Source: Flavobacterium cerinum
Lineage (GTDB): Bacteria > Bacteroidota > Bacteroidia > Flavobacteriales > Flavobacteriaceae
Reading direction: 5' to 3'
DNA length: 64,000 nucleotides
Assembly (NCBI RefSeq): GCF_024496085.1
Contig: NZ_CP101751.1
Location: 3,720,001 to 3,784,000, forward strand
The notes under the pieces were generated by a model, which made no database searches, had not been told where the DNA came from, and saw nothing but the letters and a program-made list of their open reading frames with translations. Positions 42,988-52,673 of the stretch are shown here, one piece after another (position 1 is the stretch's first letter; each line of letters begins with the position of its first letter). Made by a program: the position numbers and the translations under genes.

Positions 42988-44326
42988 ATGGAATAATCCA
43001 ATATTTTGGTAAAAAAGAATCTTTCTCCTTTGCCAGATTTACAGTCGGGTTAATAAATATCCGTGAGGGTCTCCCGTTAAGGGTTACGTAACTTTCTACA
43101 GAAACGATAGGATCATTCATCCCTTTTTCTTGGTAATAATTATGTATAAAACGAGCAAACTCAAGGATAAAATCCGGTTGAAAAGCCATTTGTTTTTCCT
43201 GAAAAGGGGTTAGAAACTCGGAATTATCGATGTAAAAGGAATTTCCTGTTACCGCATCTTTGACGATAAACTGGGCATAACCCGCTTTTTCCATCAGCAT
43301 AACCCGCCAGGAAAAACGAAAACCTTCTTCCGTCCAGAATAATTCGCCCGGATATAAAAGATAGCGCAACGGGAATACTAATTGTACTATAAAAAAACAA
43401 ATCAATATTCTGATTCGTATTGCCGTACCACTCAATGTTTTGGTAAATCGTGCTTTACCATTATCAAATCGTTTTTTATTGATTTTAAAAATAATACTGA
43501 GGTATTCCAATGCTTTATGATGATACTTGGCATCAAAAAACACCAATGTTGCACCAATCATAATAAACGGAAACATTCCGATAGGAAACAAAATCCGGGT
43601 TACGCTATGAAAAATGACTACTAATACAAAGGCAATAAGTCGGGTTTTGCGATATAACAGCAGAAACGGGATAGCCAAATCATATAGCATACCGAACCAA
43701 CTGAATATAAACGGCATCCATTCCTTTTGGAGTAAAAAACCAAATACAGGAAGATCATACTGCGGTTTTAACCATAATTGTAACGGCATTGCTTTGAACA
43801 GCCAATCGGAATTGATTTTAGCCAATCCGGCATAAAAATAGACAATGCCCAGCATAAGTTTCAAACTGTCGATACACCAGGCCGGTATTTTCTGAAAAGC
43901 TAATTCCGGTTTTAGTCGAGCATCCACTGAGTAGTAAGCATTGGCAGGCAAAAAAATAAGAATAAATGCTACCGTACTAATAAAATAGTAATGATTCAGA
44001 TAGGTCGTTTTATCCATCAGCTCTATATAAGTAAAACTTATAAAAAACAGGATAATGGCAATCCTATACCGATATCCTATAGCGATCAAAAGACAGGATA
44101 AGGAACAAATCAAAAAAATCAGATACGTAAAATCGCTTACTGGTTTTACCCATTCAAATCCGTAATAGGAAAAGAAAAACTTCGGTTCGATATACAATGT
44201 CTTTACCCAACCTTTACTCACAAACCGAACCAGACTTATAAACATAATAGTACCGAAAAGAATACGGAAAGTAGCCAACGGAGCTGCTTCGGTTGTTCGG
44301 TTTAGATACTCCTGAAATCGTTTCAT
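42962..44326 (-). CDS. HTTM / vitamin K-dependent gamma-carboxylase-like membrane protein
   Basis: A 454-aa membrane protein with an HTTM domain (about 5-290). It contains YFYAGLAKINSDWLFKAMPL, matching the region that holds the catalytic lysine of gamma-glutamyl carboxylase, then several further helices, and a soluble C-terminal part (about 320-454). Bacterial homologues are known, but their substrates are mostly undefined. It is placed between the imelysin and TonB-receptor genes: 8 bp after the former, overlapping the latter by 26 bp, so it is functionally tied to them. Carboxylase activity is inference. Confidence 0.83.
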   Translation of the reverse strand: MKRFQEYLNRTTEAAPLATFRILFGTIMFISLVRFVSKGWVKTLYIEPKFFFSYYGFEWVKPVSDFTYLIFLICSLSCLLIAIGYRYRIAIILFFISFTYIELMDKTTYLNHYYFISTVAFILIFLPANAYYSVDARLKPELAFQKIPAWCIDSLKLMLGIVYFYAGLAKINSDWLFKAMPLQLWLKPQYDLPVFGFLLQKEWMPFIFSWFGMLYDLAIPFLLLYRKTRLIAFVLVVIFHSVTRILFPIGMFPFIMIGATLVFFDAKYHHKALEYLSIIFKINKKRFDNGKARFTKTLSGTAIRIRILICFFIVQLVFPLRYLLYPGELFWTEEGFRFSWRVMLMEKAGYAQFIVKDAVTGNSFYIDNSEFLTPFQEKQMAFQPDFILEFARFIHNYYQEKGMNDPIVSVESYVTLNGRPSRIFINPTVNLAKEKDSFLPKYWIIPFEDEIKGL

Positions 44327-44334
44327 CTGTCGTA

Positions 44335-45462
44335 TTAATCGCCGTCGGTGTCTGCGTAATCGATCGCGATACTCATCGCTGATGTCATATCCGATTTCAT
44401 ATAGGCAACATTACGCTGTAAAGCATTAAAAGTGGCTGTCATCTTTGTATTATCTATGGTAATCTGTCGGCTTAAATCCGGTAATAGCAAATCTGCTATA
44501 TAGTGTGATTTATAGAATTGATTACTAATCAGTTTACTTAATAAAATCCCTGACTCCTCACTCTTTCCTTTTATATCCAGATAATCCAGATAACTTTTCA
44601 ACGAAGGTCCGCTTTCATTTCCGTTAAAATGCTTGCCTTCAAAGAAGTTTTGCGCCGCTATGATCGCTTCCAAAAGCAGCTCTTTCGAATATTTTTTACT
44701 GTAATAGGCTTCCACCTTATCCGGATAGGTTTCGGTCGAAAATTTACCGGCCGGATAACCTATTTTTGCAGTCCGAATGTCTTTTTCATAAAAATGAATA
44801 TACGCATTGACCATACGGTTTACACTTCCGGAGGCCGTATTATCACTTTTTTGAATAAAGGTAGCCTTGAATCCGGATTGCCAGTCATCATAAACTGTAT
44901 TAAACAATAAAGCCAATCGGTTTACAAGTGCATTCAGATAACCTTTATAGTTGTCGGCATTCGCATTCGTAGTATATCGCTCCAGAATCGCATCTTCATT
45001 CTCTCCCAATCCGAATAACATATAATCCAAAGCCGGAAAGCCCTGAACAACATCAAAAGAGGCTCCGTTCAGATCAAAATTACCCGAATCGATTTTTGCT
45101 TCAATTTGTCCTGTTGCCGTCGGATAGGTATTCGAATACTTACTGAGTTGTATTTCATCGGCTTTTCCGATAGTAAACATCGAAATATATTGATAGGTTT
45201 TATATGCTTCCAGCCATTTTTGTCTTACTTCTTCGAGCAGCATCATATCGGGTGTTGCAATAAAATCATCTGAGGCACTTTTCAAGTTTTCTAATTGTGT
45301 TTTATAATGCTGAAAAGAAGGCATAATGTTATTATCAGCCCAATTCAATAATATTGCTTTCCTGTCATATTTATCAACAACAACCTCACTATCAGAATTA
45401 TCAAAATCACAAGAACACACTAGTTGCGATACTACTGTCAGTAATAATCCTATTTTTTTCAT
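44335..45462 (-). CDS. Imelysin-family lipoprotein
   Basis: 375 aa with a lipoprotein signal (lipobox VCSC, lipidated C18) and an all-helical imelysin fold, a family linked to iron regulation (IrpA, EfeO-like). The usual G-x-H-x-x-E motif appears as GFPALDYMLFG, with proline in the histidine position, as in a Bacteroidetes subgroup. A second conserved region includes FEGKHFNG. It follows the DUF4856 gene after a 105-bp gap containing a terminator and precedes the HTTM gene by 8 bp. Confidence 0.87.
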   Translation of the reverse strand: MKKIGLLLTVVSQLVCSCDFDNSDSEVVVDKYDRKAILLNWADNNIMPSFQHYKTQLENLKSASDDFIATPDMMLLEEVRQKWLEAYKTYQYISMFTIGKADEIQLSKYSNTYPTATGQIEAKIDSGNFDLNGASFDVVQGFPALDYMLFGLGENEDAILERYTTNANADNYKGYLNALVNRLALLFNTVYDDWQSGFKATFIQKSDNTASGSVNRMVNAYIHFYEKDIRTAKIGYPAGKFSTETYPDKVEAYYSKKYSKELLLEAIIAAQNFFEGKHFNGNESGPSLKSYLDYLDIKGKSEESGILLSKLISNQFYKSHYIADLLLPDLSRQITIDNTKMTATFNALQRNVAYMKSDMTSAMSIAIDYADTDGD

Positions 45463-45533
45463 TAAATAATTACATTAAAATTTTACAAAGAATCATATCA
45501 TAAAAGGATATTCTTCCCAATGTTTTTAAAATG

Positions 45534-45561
45534 AAAAGAGTCCCGAATTCAGGACTCTTTT
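45534..45561 (-). terminator. Terminator between the DUF4856 and imelysin genes
   Basis: On the minus strand AAAAGAGTCC (45561-45552), an 8-nt loop, then GGACTCTTTT (45543-45534). It lies just after the DUF4856 stop and may let only part of the transcription reach the imelysin gene. Confidence 0.82.
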
Positions 45562-45567
45562 TAAACA

Positions 45568-46683
45568 TTAATGGCTTCCCGCCTGTGCTATAGCCTGCTC
45601 AATTGTAAATCCAAATGCTGTTGCAATTGTCTGAGAAATGGAATCAATTTGATCTGCGGTATAATTAGCATCCCAAAATCCATCGTTACCGCCTAAAAAT
45701 GAAGTCAGTACTTCCTCGACTCTTGTTTTTGTCAGATAAGGTTGTCCCGTGGCCGGGTTATTCGTATAAGCCAATCCGCTTATAAATCCGTAAGCTTCAG
45801 ACAAGCCGTGAAATGCAGCAGCAAGATCACCGGTAATAGTAGTTGTTCCCGATAATTTACCTTTTGATTTATTCAGATAATATACCGCACGAATAGCACC
45901 GACTTTCGATAATTTTTCTTTTATGATGTTTATCTGCTTATCCCGTTCTATTTTATTCCCTGCTATAATAGCTGCTTTTCCTTGTTCATAAGCATCAGTA
46001 ACCGCCTGCGTAATTCCTGAAAAGTTGGCATTCCCGTTAACGGTATTCAAATAGCTTTCCCAGAAGTATTTTTTGTTATTGTTCGGTCCTTTATATCCGA
46101 AGATGTAATTATACCCTTCCTCCCATAATTGTTGCGCTTCCTGCTGATTTGCCGCAGCGTTTAAAACCGCGGGATTCAAACAGTAATTCAACGTCTGATC
46201 CAGTAAAACGGCTCCCATTAATCCTTTGATAATCGCCTGATTGATTTCAAGCCCTTTTTCATTAAACAATCGGGCTGAAGAAGCTGTTGTATAGGATCCT
46301 TTTACACCTTTAGCCGCCGGAATCTGATAAGCAGCGGCCACATTACCCATTTCGGTAAAAAAAAGATCAAACTCCGGCTTTGCATTTTCAGCTGTTTTCT
46401 CCTTTAGTGAAGCTCCGGAAGTATTTAAAGCAGCATCCGAAAACGGATTTCCGCTATTTGTAAACATCCCTTTGATTTTTACTTTATCAAGCGGATACAG
46501 TGCTTTATCTTTTGAATAAGCATCAAACTCAACCAGCATTTTCACCCTTGTTACGGCCTGAGCCGGATCAGCATGAACCTGAATTGCAATTGGTTGTTGT
46601 GGAGTGTCATTGGAATCATCAGAACACGATACCGTGAAGACCGACGCGATTAAAGCGGCAGCTGTAATTTTTCTAAAATGCAT
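45568..46683 (-). CDS. DUF4856 lipoprotein
   Basis: 371 aa with a lipoprotein signal (lipobox TVSC, C20) and a helical DUF4856 fold with KKYFWESYLNTVNGN and AAFHGLSEAYGFISGL. DUF4856 proteins commonly accompany imelysins and TonB receptors in Flavobacteriia, suggesting an outer-membrane-anchored role in iron binding. First gene of the locus; a TACTTTTG box lies at 46729-46722, about 40 bp upstream, overlapping an AT-rich GAATGATTATTAC stretch. Confidence 0.85.
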   Translation of the reverse strand: MHFRKITAAALIASVFTVSCSDDSNDTPQQPIAIQVHADPAQAVTRVKMLVEFDAYSKDKALYPLDKVKIKGMFTNSGNPFSDAALNTSGASLKEKTAENAKPEFDLFFTEMGNVAAAYQIPAAKGVKGSYTTASSARLFNEKGLEINQAIIKGLMGAVLLDQTLNYCLNPAVLNAAANQQEAQQLWEEGYNYIFGYKGPNNNKKYFWESYLNTVNGNANFSGITQAVTDAYEQGKAAIIAGNKIERDKQINIIKEKLSKVGAIRAVYYLNKSKGKLSGTTTITGDLAAAFHGLSEAYGFISGLAYTNNPATGQPYLTKTRVEEVLTSFLGGNDGFWDANYTADQIDSISQTIATAFGFTIEQAIAQAGSH

Positions 46684-46721
46684 ATTAATTCTTATTAAGA
46701 TCGATTATAAACTATTGAAAT

Positions 46722-46729
46722 CAAAAGTA
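46722..46729 (-). promoter_or_regulatory. Putative -7 box of the iron locus
   Basis: The minus strand reads TACTTTTG (TAnnTTTG), preceded by AATGATTATTAC, which loosely resembles half of a Fur box. The Fur link is weak. Confidence 0.45.
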
Positions 46730-46810
46730 ATAATCATTCTTAAGAAGACACTTTTCTACGCATGGTCAAGAATAGACACATGGCGGACAATTAAATAGTA
46801 CGTTTTTTAA

Positions 46811-47674
46811 TTAATGATAAACCGTGAAGATTTTCAGTGCTTCGTTATAGGCACTTTCAAAACTCATCGGACTTAATCCGGTATCGGCTTTTTGTGTAGT
46901 AAAATAGGAAAGCATTTTTTCGGTTGGCATATTCCCGGTTAAATCATCTTTAGCCATAGGACAACCGCCGAATCCCTGGATAGCTCCGTCAAAACGACGG
47001 CAACCTGCTTTATAAGCCGCATCTACTTTTTCAAACCATCTGTCCGGTGTTGTATGCAGATGTGCTCCGAACTCAACATTCGGATATTTCGGAATCAGGT
47101 TGGAAAACAAATAGGAAATAACTTCCGGAGTTGAAGAACCGATCGTATCGGATAACGACAATATCTTAACGCCCATATTCGCCAATCGTTCCGTCCATTC
47201 CCCAACAATCTCAACATTCCACGGATCTCCGTATGGATTACCGAATCCCATCGACAAATAAGCTACCACTTCTTTATCGGTTGCATGTGCAATGTCCAGA
47301 ATTTCCTGTAGCGTTACAAGGGATTCTGCTATGGTTTTATGGGTATTCCGCATCTGGAAATTCTCCGATATCGAAAACGGGAATCCCAAATATTTGATTT
47401 CCGGATGACGGGATGCATTTTCTGCCCCCATAGTATTGGCAATAATAGCCAGTAATTTGCTTTTGGTTTGTGACAAATCCAATTGTGCCAATACTTCCGA
47501 AGTATCCTGCATTTGCGGAATCGCTTTAACGGAAACAAAACTGCCAAAATCAATCGTATCAAATCCTACACGCAATAAGGATTGAATGTATTGCACTTTC
47601 TTTTCTGTAGGAATAAACGCCTTGATACCTTGCATGGCATCGCGGGGACACTCTATGATTTTAACTTGTTCCAT
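46811..47674 (-). CDS. Hydroxymethylglutaryl-CoA lyase
   Basis: A 287-aa HMGL-like TIM barrel that cleaves HMG-CoA to acetoacetate and acetyl-CoA in leucine breakdown. The signature GFGGCPMAKDDLTGNMPTE carries the active-site cysteine, and EFGAHLHTTPD supplies metal-binding histidines. ECPRDAMQG at the N-terminus fits the family. Single gene with a consensus promoter; no other leucine-degradation gene is adjacent. Confidence 0.93.
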   Translation of the reverse strand: MEQVKIIECPRDAMQGIKAFIPTEKKVQYIQSLLRVGFDTIDFGSFVSVKAIPQMQDTSEVLAQLDLSQTKSKLLAIIANTMGAENASRHPEIKYLGFPFSISENFQMRNTHKTIAESLVTLQEILDIAHATDKEVVAYLSMGFGNPYGDPWNVEIVGEWTERLANMGVKILSLSDTIGSSTPEVISYLFSNLIPKYPNVEFGAHLHTTPDRWFEKVDAAYKAGCRRFDGAIQGFGGCPMAKDDLTGNMPTEKMLSYFTTQKADTGLSPMSFESAYNEALKIFTVYH

Positions 47675-47681
47675 AATGTTT

Positions 47682-47711
47682 CAAAGATAAGCTAAAGTTC
47701 ATAACTTTCAA
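47682..47711 (-). promoter_or_regulatory. Promoter of the HMG-CoA lyase gene
   Basis: The minus strand reads TTG (47711-47709), a 19-bp spacer and TATCTTTG (47689-47682), a full consensus match, 7 bases before the ATG. Confidence 0.75.
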
Positions 47712-47850
47712 ATATACAAACAAAGCCCTACACGGTTTAAAACGCCTTATTCACGCAAAAACATCGCTTTCAGACAGTTATCCCGTTCCCTTTTTTATAA
47801 TACTGTAAAGTTTAACAATTTTTATGTTTCGTGTAAGAATAGCTTTCGCC

Positions 47851-48870
47851 TTATTTTCCCGCCAGTATTTTTTTATTAATCGCCTTTATCAAGCCCGGTC
47901 CTTCATAAATAAATCCGGTATAAAGTTGTATCAGACTCGCTCCGGCTTCCAGTTTTTCGATTGCATCTTCGGCCGAGTGAATTCCGCCTACACCGATAAT
48001 CGGGAACGCTTTATTACTTTTTTCGGAAAGGAAACGAATTACTTCCGTCGAACGTTTTGTGAGTGGTTTTCCGGATAATCCGCCGGTTTCTTTTTTATTT
48101 TCGGATGCCAATCCCTCTCTTGAAATGGTTGTATTTGTGGCGATAACACCGGCAATTCGGGTCTCATTTACAATCGCAATGATATCGAGTAATTGCTCAT
48201 CGGTCAGATCCGGTGCGATTTTTAAAAGTATCGGTTTTTGTTTTGGTTTTCCCTGATTCTTATACTGTAAGGTCTGTAATAGCTGAGTTAACGGTTCTTT
48301 ATCCTGAAGCGCTCTTAAATTAGGCGTATTCGGAGAACTCACATTTACGACAAAATAATCGACATAATCATATAAGGCGTCAAAGCAGATTTCATAATCT
48401 TTAGTCGCCTCTTCATTCGGTGTATTTTTATTTTTCCCGATGTTTCCTCCTATTAGTACACCGTTATTCTTTTTCAGACGTTCTACGGCTTCAATAACAC
48501 CGCCGTTATTAAACCCCATTCGGTTGATCAATGCACTATCCTCCTTTAAACGAAACAAGCGTTTTTTCGGATTTCCTTCCTGTCCTTTTGGCGTTAGCGT
48601 TCCGATTTCAATAAAACCGAAACCCAGATTGGAAAGTTCCTTGTATAATTTGGCATCTTTATCCAATCCGGCGGCCAATCCTACCGGATTTTTAAATCGC
48701 AATCCGAAAACTTCACGTTCCAGTCGCGGGTCTTTTTCTTCATAAATAGCATTTAACAAAGAAGGCATTCCCGGGATCTTATGTAAGAAACGAATGGATG
48801 CAAAAGTAAAATGGTGAATCTTTTCCGGGTCAAAACGGAACAGGATCGGTCTGATAATTGATTTGTACAT
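47851..48870 (-). CDS. pyrD: Dihydroorotate dehydrogenase (quinone), class 2
   Basis: Oxidises dihydroorotate to orotate, passing electrons to membrane quinone. 339 aa, with the class-2 N-terminal helical extension that contacts the membrane, FMN-barrel motifs GLAAGLDKD and RMGFNNGG, and the catalytic serine region [23 protein letters not shown] binds the FMN phosphate. Divergent from dapD; a TATTTTTG box lies at 48898-48891. Confidence 0.96.
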   Translation of the reverse strand: MYKSIIRPILFRFDPEKIHHFTFASIRFLHKIPGMPSLLNAIYEEKDPRLEREVFGLRFKNPVGLAAGLDKDAKLYKELSNLGFGFIEIGTLTPKGQEGNPKKRLFRLKEDSALINRMGFNNGGVIEAVERLKKNNGVLIGGNIGKNKNTPNEEATKDYEICFDALYDYVDYFVVNVSSPNTPNLRALQDKEPLTQLLQTLQYKNQGKPKQKPILLKIAPDLTDEQLLDIIAIVNETRIAGVIATNTTISREGLASENKKETGGLSGKPLTKRSTEVIRFLSEKSNKAFPIIGVGGIHSAEDAIEKLEAGASLIQLYTGFIYEGPGLIKAINKKILAGK

Positions 48871-48890
48871 AAGTGTGTTGTGTTGTGCTG

Positions 48891-48898
48891 CAAAAATA
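48891..48898 (-). promoter_or_regulatory. Putative -7 box of pyrD
   Basis: The minus strand reads TATTTTTG, 20 bases before the pyrD ATG at 48870. Confidence 0.5.
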
Positions 48899-48976
48899 GG
48901 AAAATATATGGTGTTTCGAAAAGCATAAACCGCCCCAAATTCTGCTATTTTCTATTCCTTTTTAAAAAAATGGGAT

Positions 48977-48984
48977 TATATTTG
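48977..48984 (+). promoter_or_regulatory. Putative -7 box of dapD
   Basis: TATATTTG lies 18 bp before the ATG at 49003 and shows that longer open frames upstream (to 48880) are not part of the gene. Confidence 0.6.
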
Positions 48985-49002
48985 CTAAAAATCGATTTTT
49001 AT

Positions 49003-49818
49003 ATGAATGCCTTACAGCCAATAATAGAGCAAGCATGGGAAAACCGTGCATTATTACAGGAAGAAAAAACAACAAATGCTATTCGGGAAGTTATTGAATT
49101 ACTGGATGCCGGAAAATTAAGAGTGGCTGAGCCAACTGTTGACGGATGGCAGGTAAACGAATGGGTTAAAAAAGCCGTAGTAATGTATTTTCCTATTCAG
49201 AAAATGGAAACGCTTGAGGCAGGAATTTTTGAATATCACGACAAAATGCCTTTAAAAAGAGGATATGCTGAAAAAGGTATCCGTGTGGTTCCGAATGCTG
49301 TAGCGCGTCATGGTGCTTATATCTCTGCCGGTGTGATTTTAATGCCGAGTTATGTAAATATCGGAGCTTATGTAGATGAAGGAACTATGGTCGACACCTG
49401 GGCTACTGTAGGTAGTTGTGCCCAGATCGGGAAAAACGTTCACTTGAGTGGCGGTGTCGGAATCGGTGGTGTACTGGAGCCGTTACAGGCTGCTCCCGTT
49501 ATCATTGAAGACGGTGCTTTTATCGGTTCAAGATGTATTGTTGTTGAAGGTGTTCGCGTTGAAAAAGAAGCAGTATTGGGTGCCAATGTATGTTTAACGG
49601 CATCGACTAAAATCATTGACGTTACCGGCGATACTCCGGTAGAAATGAAAGGTATTGTTCCGGCTCGTTCTGTAGTGATTCCGGGAAGCTATACCAAAAA
49701 ATTTGCGGCCGGTGAATATCAGGTGCCATGCGCTTTGATTATCGGGAAACGCAAACCGTCAACAGATTTAAAAACGTCCCTGAACGACGCCTTACGTGAG
49801 TATGACGTTGCCATTTAA
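49003..49818 (+). CDS. dapD: Tetrahydrodipicolinate N-succinyltransferase
   Basis: Third-branch step of lysine/diaminopimelate synthesis, transferring succinyl from succinyl-CoA. 271 aa: an N-terminal helical domain (about 1-95) and a left-handed beta-helix of hexapeptide repeats (about 100-230) with YVNIGAYVDEGTMVDTWATVGSCAQIG in pieces, and GVGIGGVLEP. The frame extends 41 codons upstream of ATG 49003, but that part is AT-rich, lies in the promoter and is absent from the family. The GT2-GT4 fusion gene starts 5 bp after its stop, so dapD may be co-transcribed with the polysaccharide genes. Confidence 0.96.
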   Translation: MNALQPIIEQAWENRALLQEEKTTNAIREVIELLDAGKLRVAEPTVDGWQVNEWVKKAVVMYFPIQKMETLEAGIFEYHDKMPLKRGYAEKGIRVVPNAVARHGAYISAGVILMPSYVNIGAYVDEGTMVDTWATVGSCAQIGKNVHLSGGVGIGGVLEPLQAAPVIIEDGAFIGSRCIVVEGVRVEKEAVLGANVCLTASTKIIDVTGDTPVEMKGIVPARSVVIPGSYTKKFAAGEYQVPCALIIGKRKPSTDLKTSLNDALREYDVAI

Positions 49819-49823
49819 TTTTA

Positions 49824-51719
49824 ATGAGCATTAATAATCCAAAAATATCGGCGTTAGCCATTATTCTGAACGAGGAAGACAATATTCGGGAATACCTCCG
49901 GAATATGTCTTTCGCGGACGAAATCATTGTTGTTGATTCCTTTAGCAACGATACTACTCTGGATATTATCCGGAATGAATTTCCTCATGTTCGTATTGTA
50001 CAACGTCCGTTTGACGACTTTTCCAGTCAGCGTAATTTTGCTATCGATTTAGCTTCAAACGACTGGATTACTTTTTTTGATGCAGATGAAAGGGTTACGG
50101 AAAACGGTATCCGGGAAATTAAGGAACGGGTTGCTTCCAATCCGGAAGAGGTTGCCTTTTGGGTAAAACGTACGTTTTATTATTCCGAAAAACCGATGTT
50201 CTACGGCGGGCAAAATCAGGATAGGGCAATTCGCTTGTTCCGTAAATCCAAATGCCGTTATTCGGATAAACTGGTACACGAGCAACTTATTGTTGACGGA
50301 AAAACGGCCAACTTACAAGAGATTATTCACCATTATTCGTTTAAAAACAAAGCGGATTTTCTGGGTAAAAGGCTGCAATATTCGCAACTGCGCGCTCAGG
50401 AACTCTATCGTAAAAACCGAAAGCCGAGTGCCTTTCATTTTTATGTTAAACCGGCTTTTCGTTTTTTTAAACATTACGTTATAGAACTGGGATTTTTAAA
50501 CGGTTCGCAAGGCATATCGTTAGCCAGAATCATGTCACAACATGTTTATATGCGCTATGTTTACCTACAACAGTTATATCAAAACGACAATTCCGATAAC
50601 CGAAACATGATTATCGGTTATGAGGCAAAACGCGTTTTTCACAATAAAACCGGATTAGGTAATTACAGTCGGGATCTGGTACGGATTCTATCGCGTTTTT
50701 ACCCCGAAAATCAGTATTTATTATACAATCCGAAACCAGCGAAAAAACCACTTTTCACTATCGAATCGGAGTCGATTTCAGAGAAACAACCAACGGGCTG
50801 GTTTAACCGGAAGTTTTATAACATCTGGCGACAACGCACTATTGTTTCCGACCTGAAAAAAGATAAAGTACAACTTTTTCACGGCCTTTCCGGGGAATTA
50901 CCTTCAGGATTGAAAAAAGCCGGCATCAAGAGTACGGTGACTATTCACGATCTGATCTTTATGCGCTATCCTGAATTTTATTCCTTTTTCGATCGGAAAA
51001 TTCATTTTTATAAATTTAAAAAGGCAGCACATAATGCCGACAGGGTTATTGCGATCAGCGAACAGACAAAAAGAGACATTATACAGTATCTGAACATACC
51101 CGAATCTAAAATAGACGTAATCTATCAGGGATGTCAGAACGTTTTTAAAGAAACCTTTACCGATCAGGAAAAAAAAGCGGTTATCGAAAAATATAACCTT
51201 CCGGATCAGTTTGTATTAAATGTCGGCACTGTAGAAATCCGTAAAAATGTGCTGGCTGTTGTAAAGGCGGTTCAGCATATCGATACCCATCTTATTATTA
51301 TAGGAGGCGAAACTTCCTATACGCAAACGGTAAAACAACATATCAGCGATCACAAAATGGAGGATAAAGTAACCTTTTTAAAAGGACTTAACAGCCGGGA
51401 ACTCGCTATTGTGTACCAATTGGCTACCGTTTTTATTTATCCGTCCTTATTTGAAGGATTCGGCATTCCGATTATCGAAGCTTTATATTCACGAACACCT
51501 GTAATTACAACTAATTCGGGCGTTTTCCCTGAAGCCGGCGGACCGGATAGTCTATATGTAGACCCGACCGACAGTACCGATATACAGGCAAAAATTGAAT
51601 TATTGCTGCGTGATCCGAATTTAAGAGATGAGATAACAGAAAAAGGTTATATGTTTGTACAGAAATTTAACGATGACAGGATCGCAAAAAAGATCATGGC
51701 ATTGTATAAAGCTTTGTAA
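49824..51719 (+). CDS. Fused GT2-GT4 glycosyltransferase
   Basis: A 631-aa two-enzyme fusion. Residues about 5-255 form a GT2 domain of the WaaE/KdtX type (LNEEDNIREYL, IIVVDSFSNDTT, FFDADERV, DKLVHEQL). Residues about 265-631 form a GT4 domain (GLGNYSRDLVRIL, TIHDLIFMRYP, VGTVEIRKNV, EGFGIPIIEALY). The N-terminal half is similar to the separate gene at 52674-53450. Likely builds part of the LPS core or a surface glycan, adding two sugars. It begins 5 bp after dapD and heads a run of six same-strand transferase genes. Confidence 0.88.
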   Translation: MSINNPKISALAIILNEEDNIREYLRNMSFADEIIVVDSFSNDTTLDIIRNEFPHVRIVQRPFDDFSSQRNFAIDLASNDWITFFDADERVTENGIREIKERVASNPEEVAFWVKRTFYYSEKPMFYGGQNQDRAIRLFRKSKCRYSDKLVHEQLIVDGKTANLQEIIHHYSFKNKADFLGKRLQYSQLRAQELYRKNRKPSAFHFYVKPAFRFFKHYVIELGFLNGSQGISLARIMSQHVYMRYVYLQQLYQNDNSDNRNMIIGYEAKRVFHNKTGLGNYSRDLVRILSRFYPENQYLLYNPKPAKKPLFTIESESISEKQPTGWFNRKFYNIWRQRTIVSDLKKDKVQLFHGLSGELPSGLKKAGIKSTVTIHDLIFMRYPEFYSFFDRKIHFYKFKKAAHNADRVIAISEQTKRDIIQYLNIPESKIDVIYQGCQNVFKETFTDQEKKAVIEKYNLPDQFVLNVGTVEIRKNVLAVVKAVQHIDTHLIIIGGETSYTQTVKQHISDHKMEDKVTFLKGLNSRELAIVYQLATVFIYPSLFEGFGIPIIEALYSRTPVITTNSGVFPEAGGPDSLYVDPTDSTDIQAKIELLLRDPNLRDEITEKGYMFVQKFNDDRIAKKIMALYKAL

Positions 51720-51778
51720 AAAAAACAAAACCTTCTTATTTTTAAGACAATATAAATAATATATAAATCCATAACCCT

Positions 51779-52666
51779 ATGAAAGTCGCCGGTTTTACCT
51801 TTATCCGCAATGCCGTTCAAAACGATTACTCAATCGTAGAAGCAATTACTTCCATATTGCCTATCTGTGATGAATTTGTCGTAGCACACGGAAATTCTAC
51901 CGACACCACATTGGAGCTTATTAAAAGTATTGATTCTCCGAAAATCAAAATTATTGAAACCGTTTGGGATGATACCGTACGTGAAGGCGGCCGTACTTTT
52001 GCATTGGAAACCGATAAAGCTTTTAAAGCGATCAGTCCCGATGTAGACTGGGCATTTTATATTCAGGGTGATGAATGTGTTCATGAAAAATACCTGGATA
52101 CGATCAGAAAAGAGATGGAATTATCTCTTAAAGACCCGAATATTGAAGGATTATTATTTAACTATACACACTTCTACGGTTCTTACGATTTTTATGCTCA
52201 TTCCCGCAGATGGTACCGCAGAGAAATCCGTATTATCCGTAATCTTCCGGGAATGGAATCGTATAAGGATGCACAAGGATTCCGTTTTGAAGGTCGAAAA
52301 TTAAAAGTAAAACACATTGCCCCTTATATTTATCACTACGGTTGGGTAAAAGCGCCGAGCGGATTAAAAACGAAAGTTAAAAATACCGGACGTTTTTACA
52401 GTAACGATGATGAATGGATCGATACAACATACAATGAAGATTATGAATTCGATTACGGTAATGCCGAACGATTACTGAAATTTAAAGGAACTCATCCGCA
52501 AGTATTTCAGGAAAGAGTAAATCGCAGCAACTGGAAATTTTCTTTTGATCCGACTAAAATGGGGCTAAAATTGAATTTCAGAAGACGATTTTTAGCACTT
52601 GTTGAAGATCTGACCGGCAAACGATTATTTGAATACCGCAATTACGTAATTGTAAAACGAAGTTAA
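51779..52666 (+). CDS. GT2-family glycosyltransferase
   Basis: A 295-aa GT-A-type enzyme: FTFIRNAVQNDYSIVEAI at the start, a GNSTDTTLELI nucleotide-binding segment, and YIQGDECVHE in the place of the DxD motif (GDE). The C-terminal part has aromatic-rich YIYHYGWVKAPSG. Similar proteins occur in Bacteroidetes polysaccharide loci; donor and acceptor are unknown. It is in a same-strand series, 59 bp after the fusion gene and 7 bp before the next transferase. Confidence 0.83.
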   Translation: MKVAGFTFIRNAVQNDYSIVEAITSILPICDEFVVAHGNSTDTTLELIKSIDSPKIKIIETVWDDTVREGGRTFALETDKAFKAISPDVDWAFYIQGDECVHEKYLDTIRKEMELSLKDPNIEGLLFNYTHFYGSYDFYAHSRRWYRREIRIIRNLPGMESYKDAQGFRFEGRKLKVKHIAPYIYHYGWVKAPSGLKTKVKNTGRFYSNDDEWIDTTYNEDYEFDYGNAERLLKFKGTHPQVFQERVNRSNWKFSFDPTKMGLKLNFRRRFLALVEDLTGKRLFEYRNYVIVKRS

Positions 52667-52673
52667 AACCTAT

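Noticed and set aside
46700..46745. Fur box upstream of the DUF4856 gene
   Set aside because: Only a loose match to one half of the consensus in AT-rich DNA; iron control is plausible but not shown by the sequence.
48880..49002. Upstream extension of dapD
   Set aside because: It crosses the -7 box at 48977-48984, and the family N-terminus begins at MNALQP.
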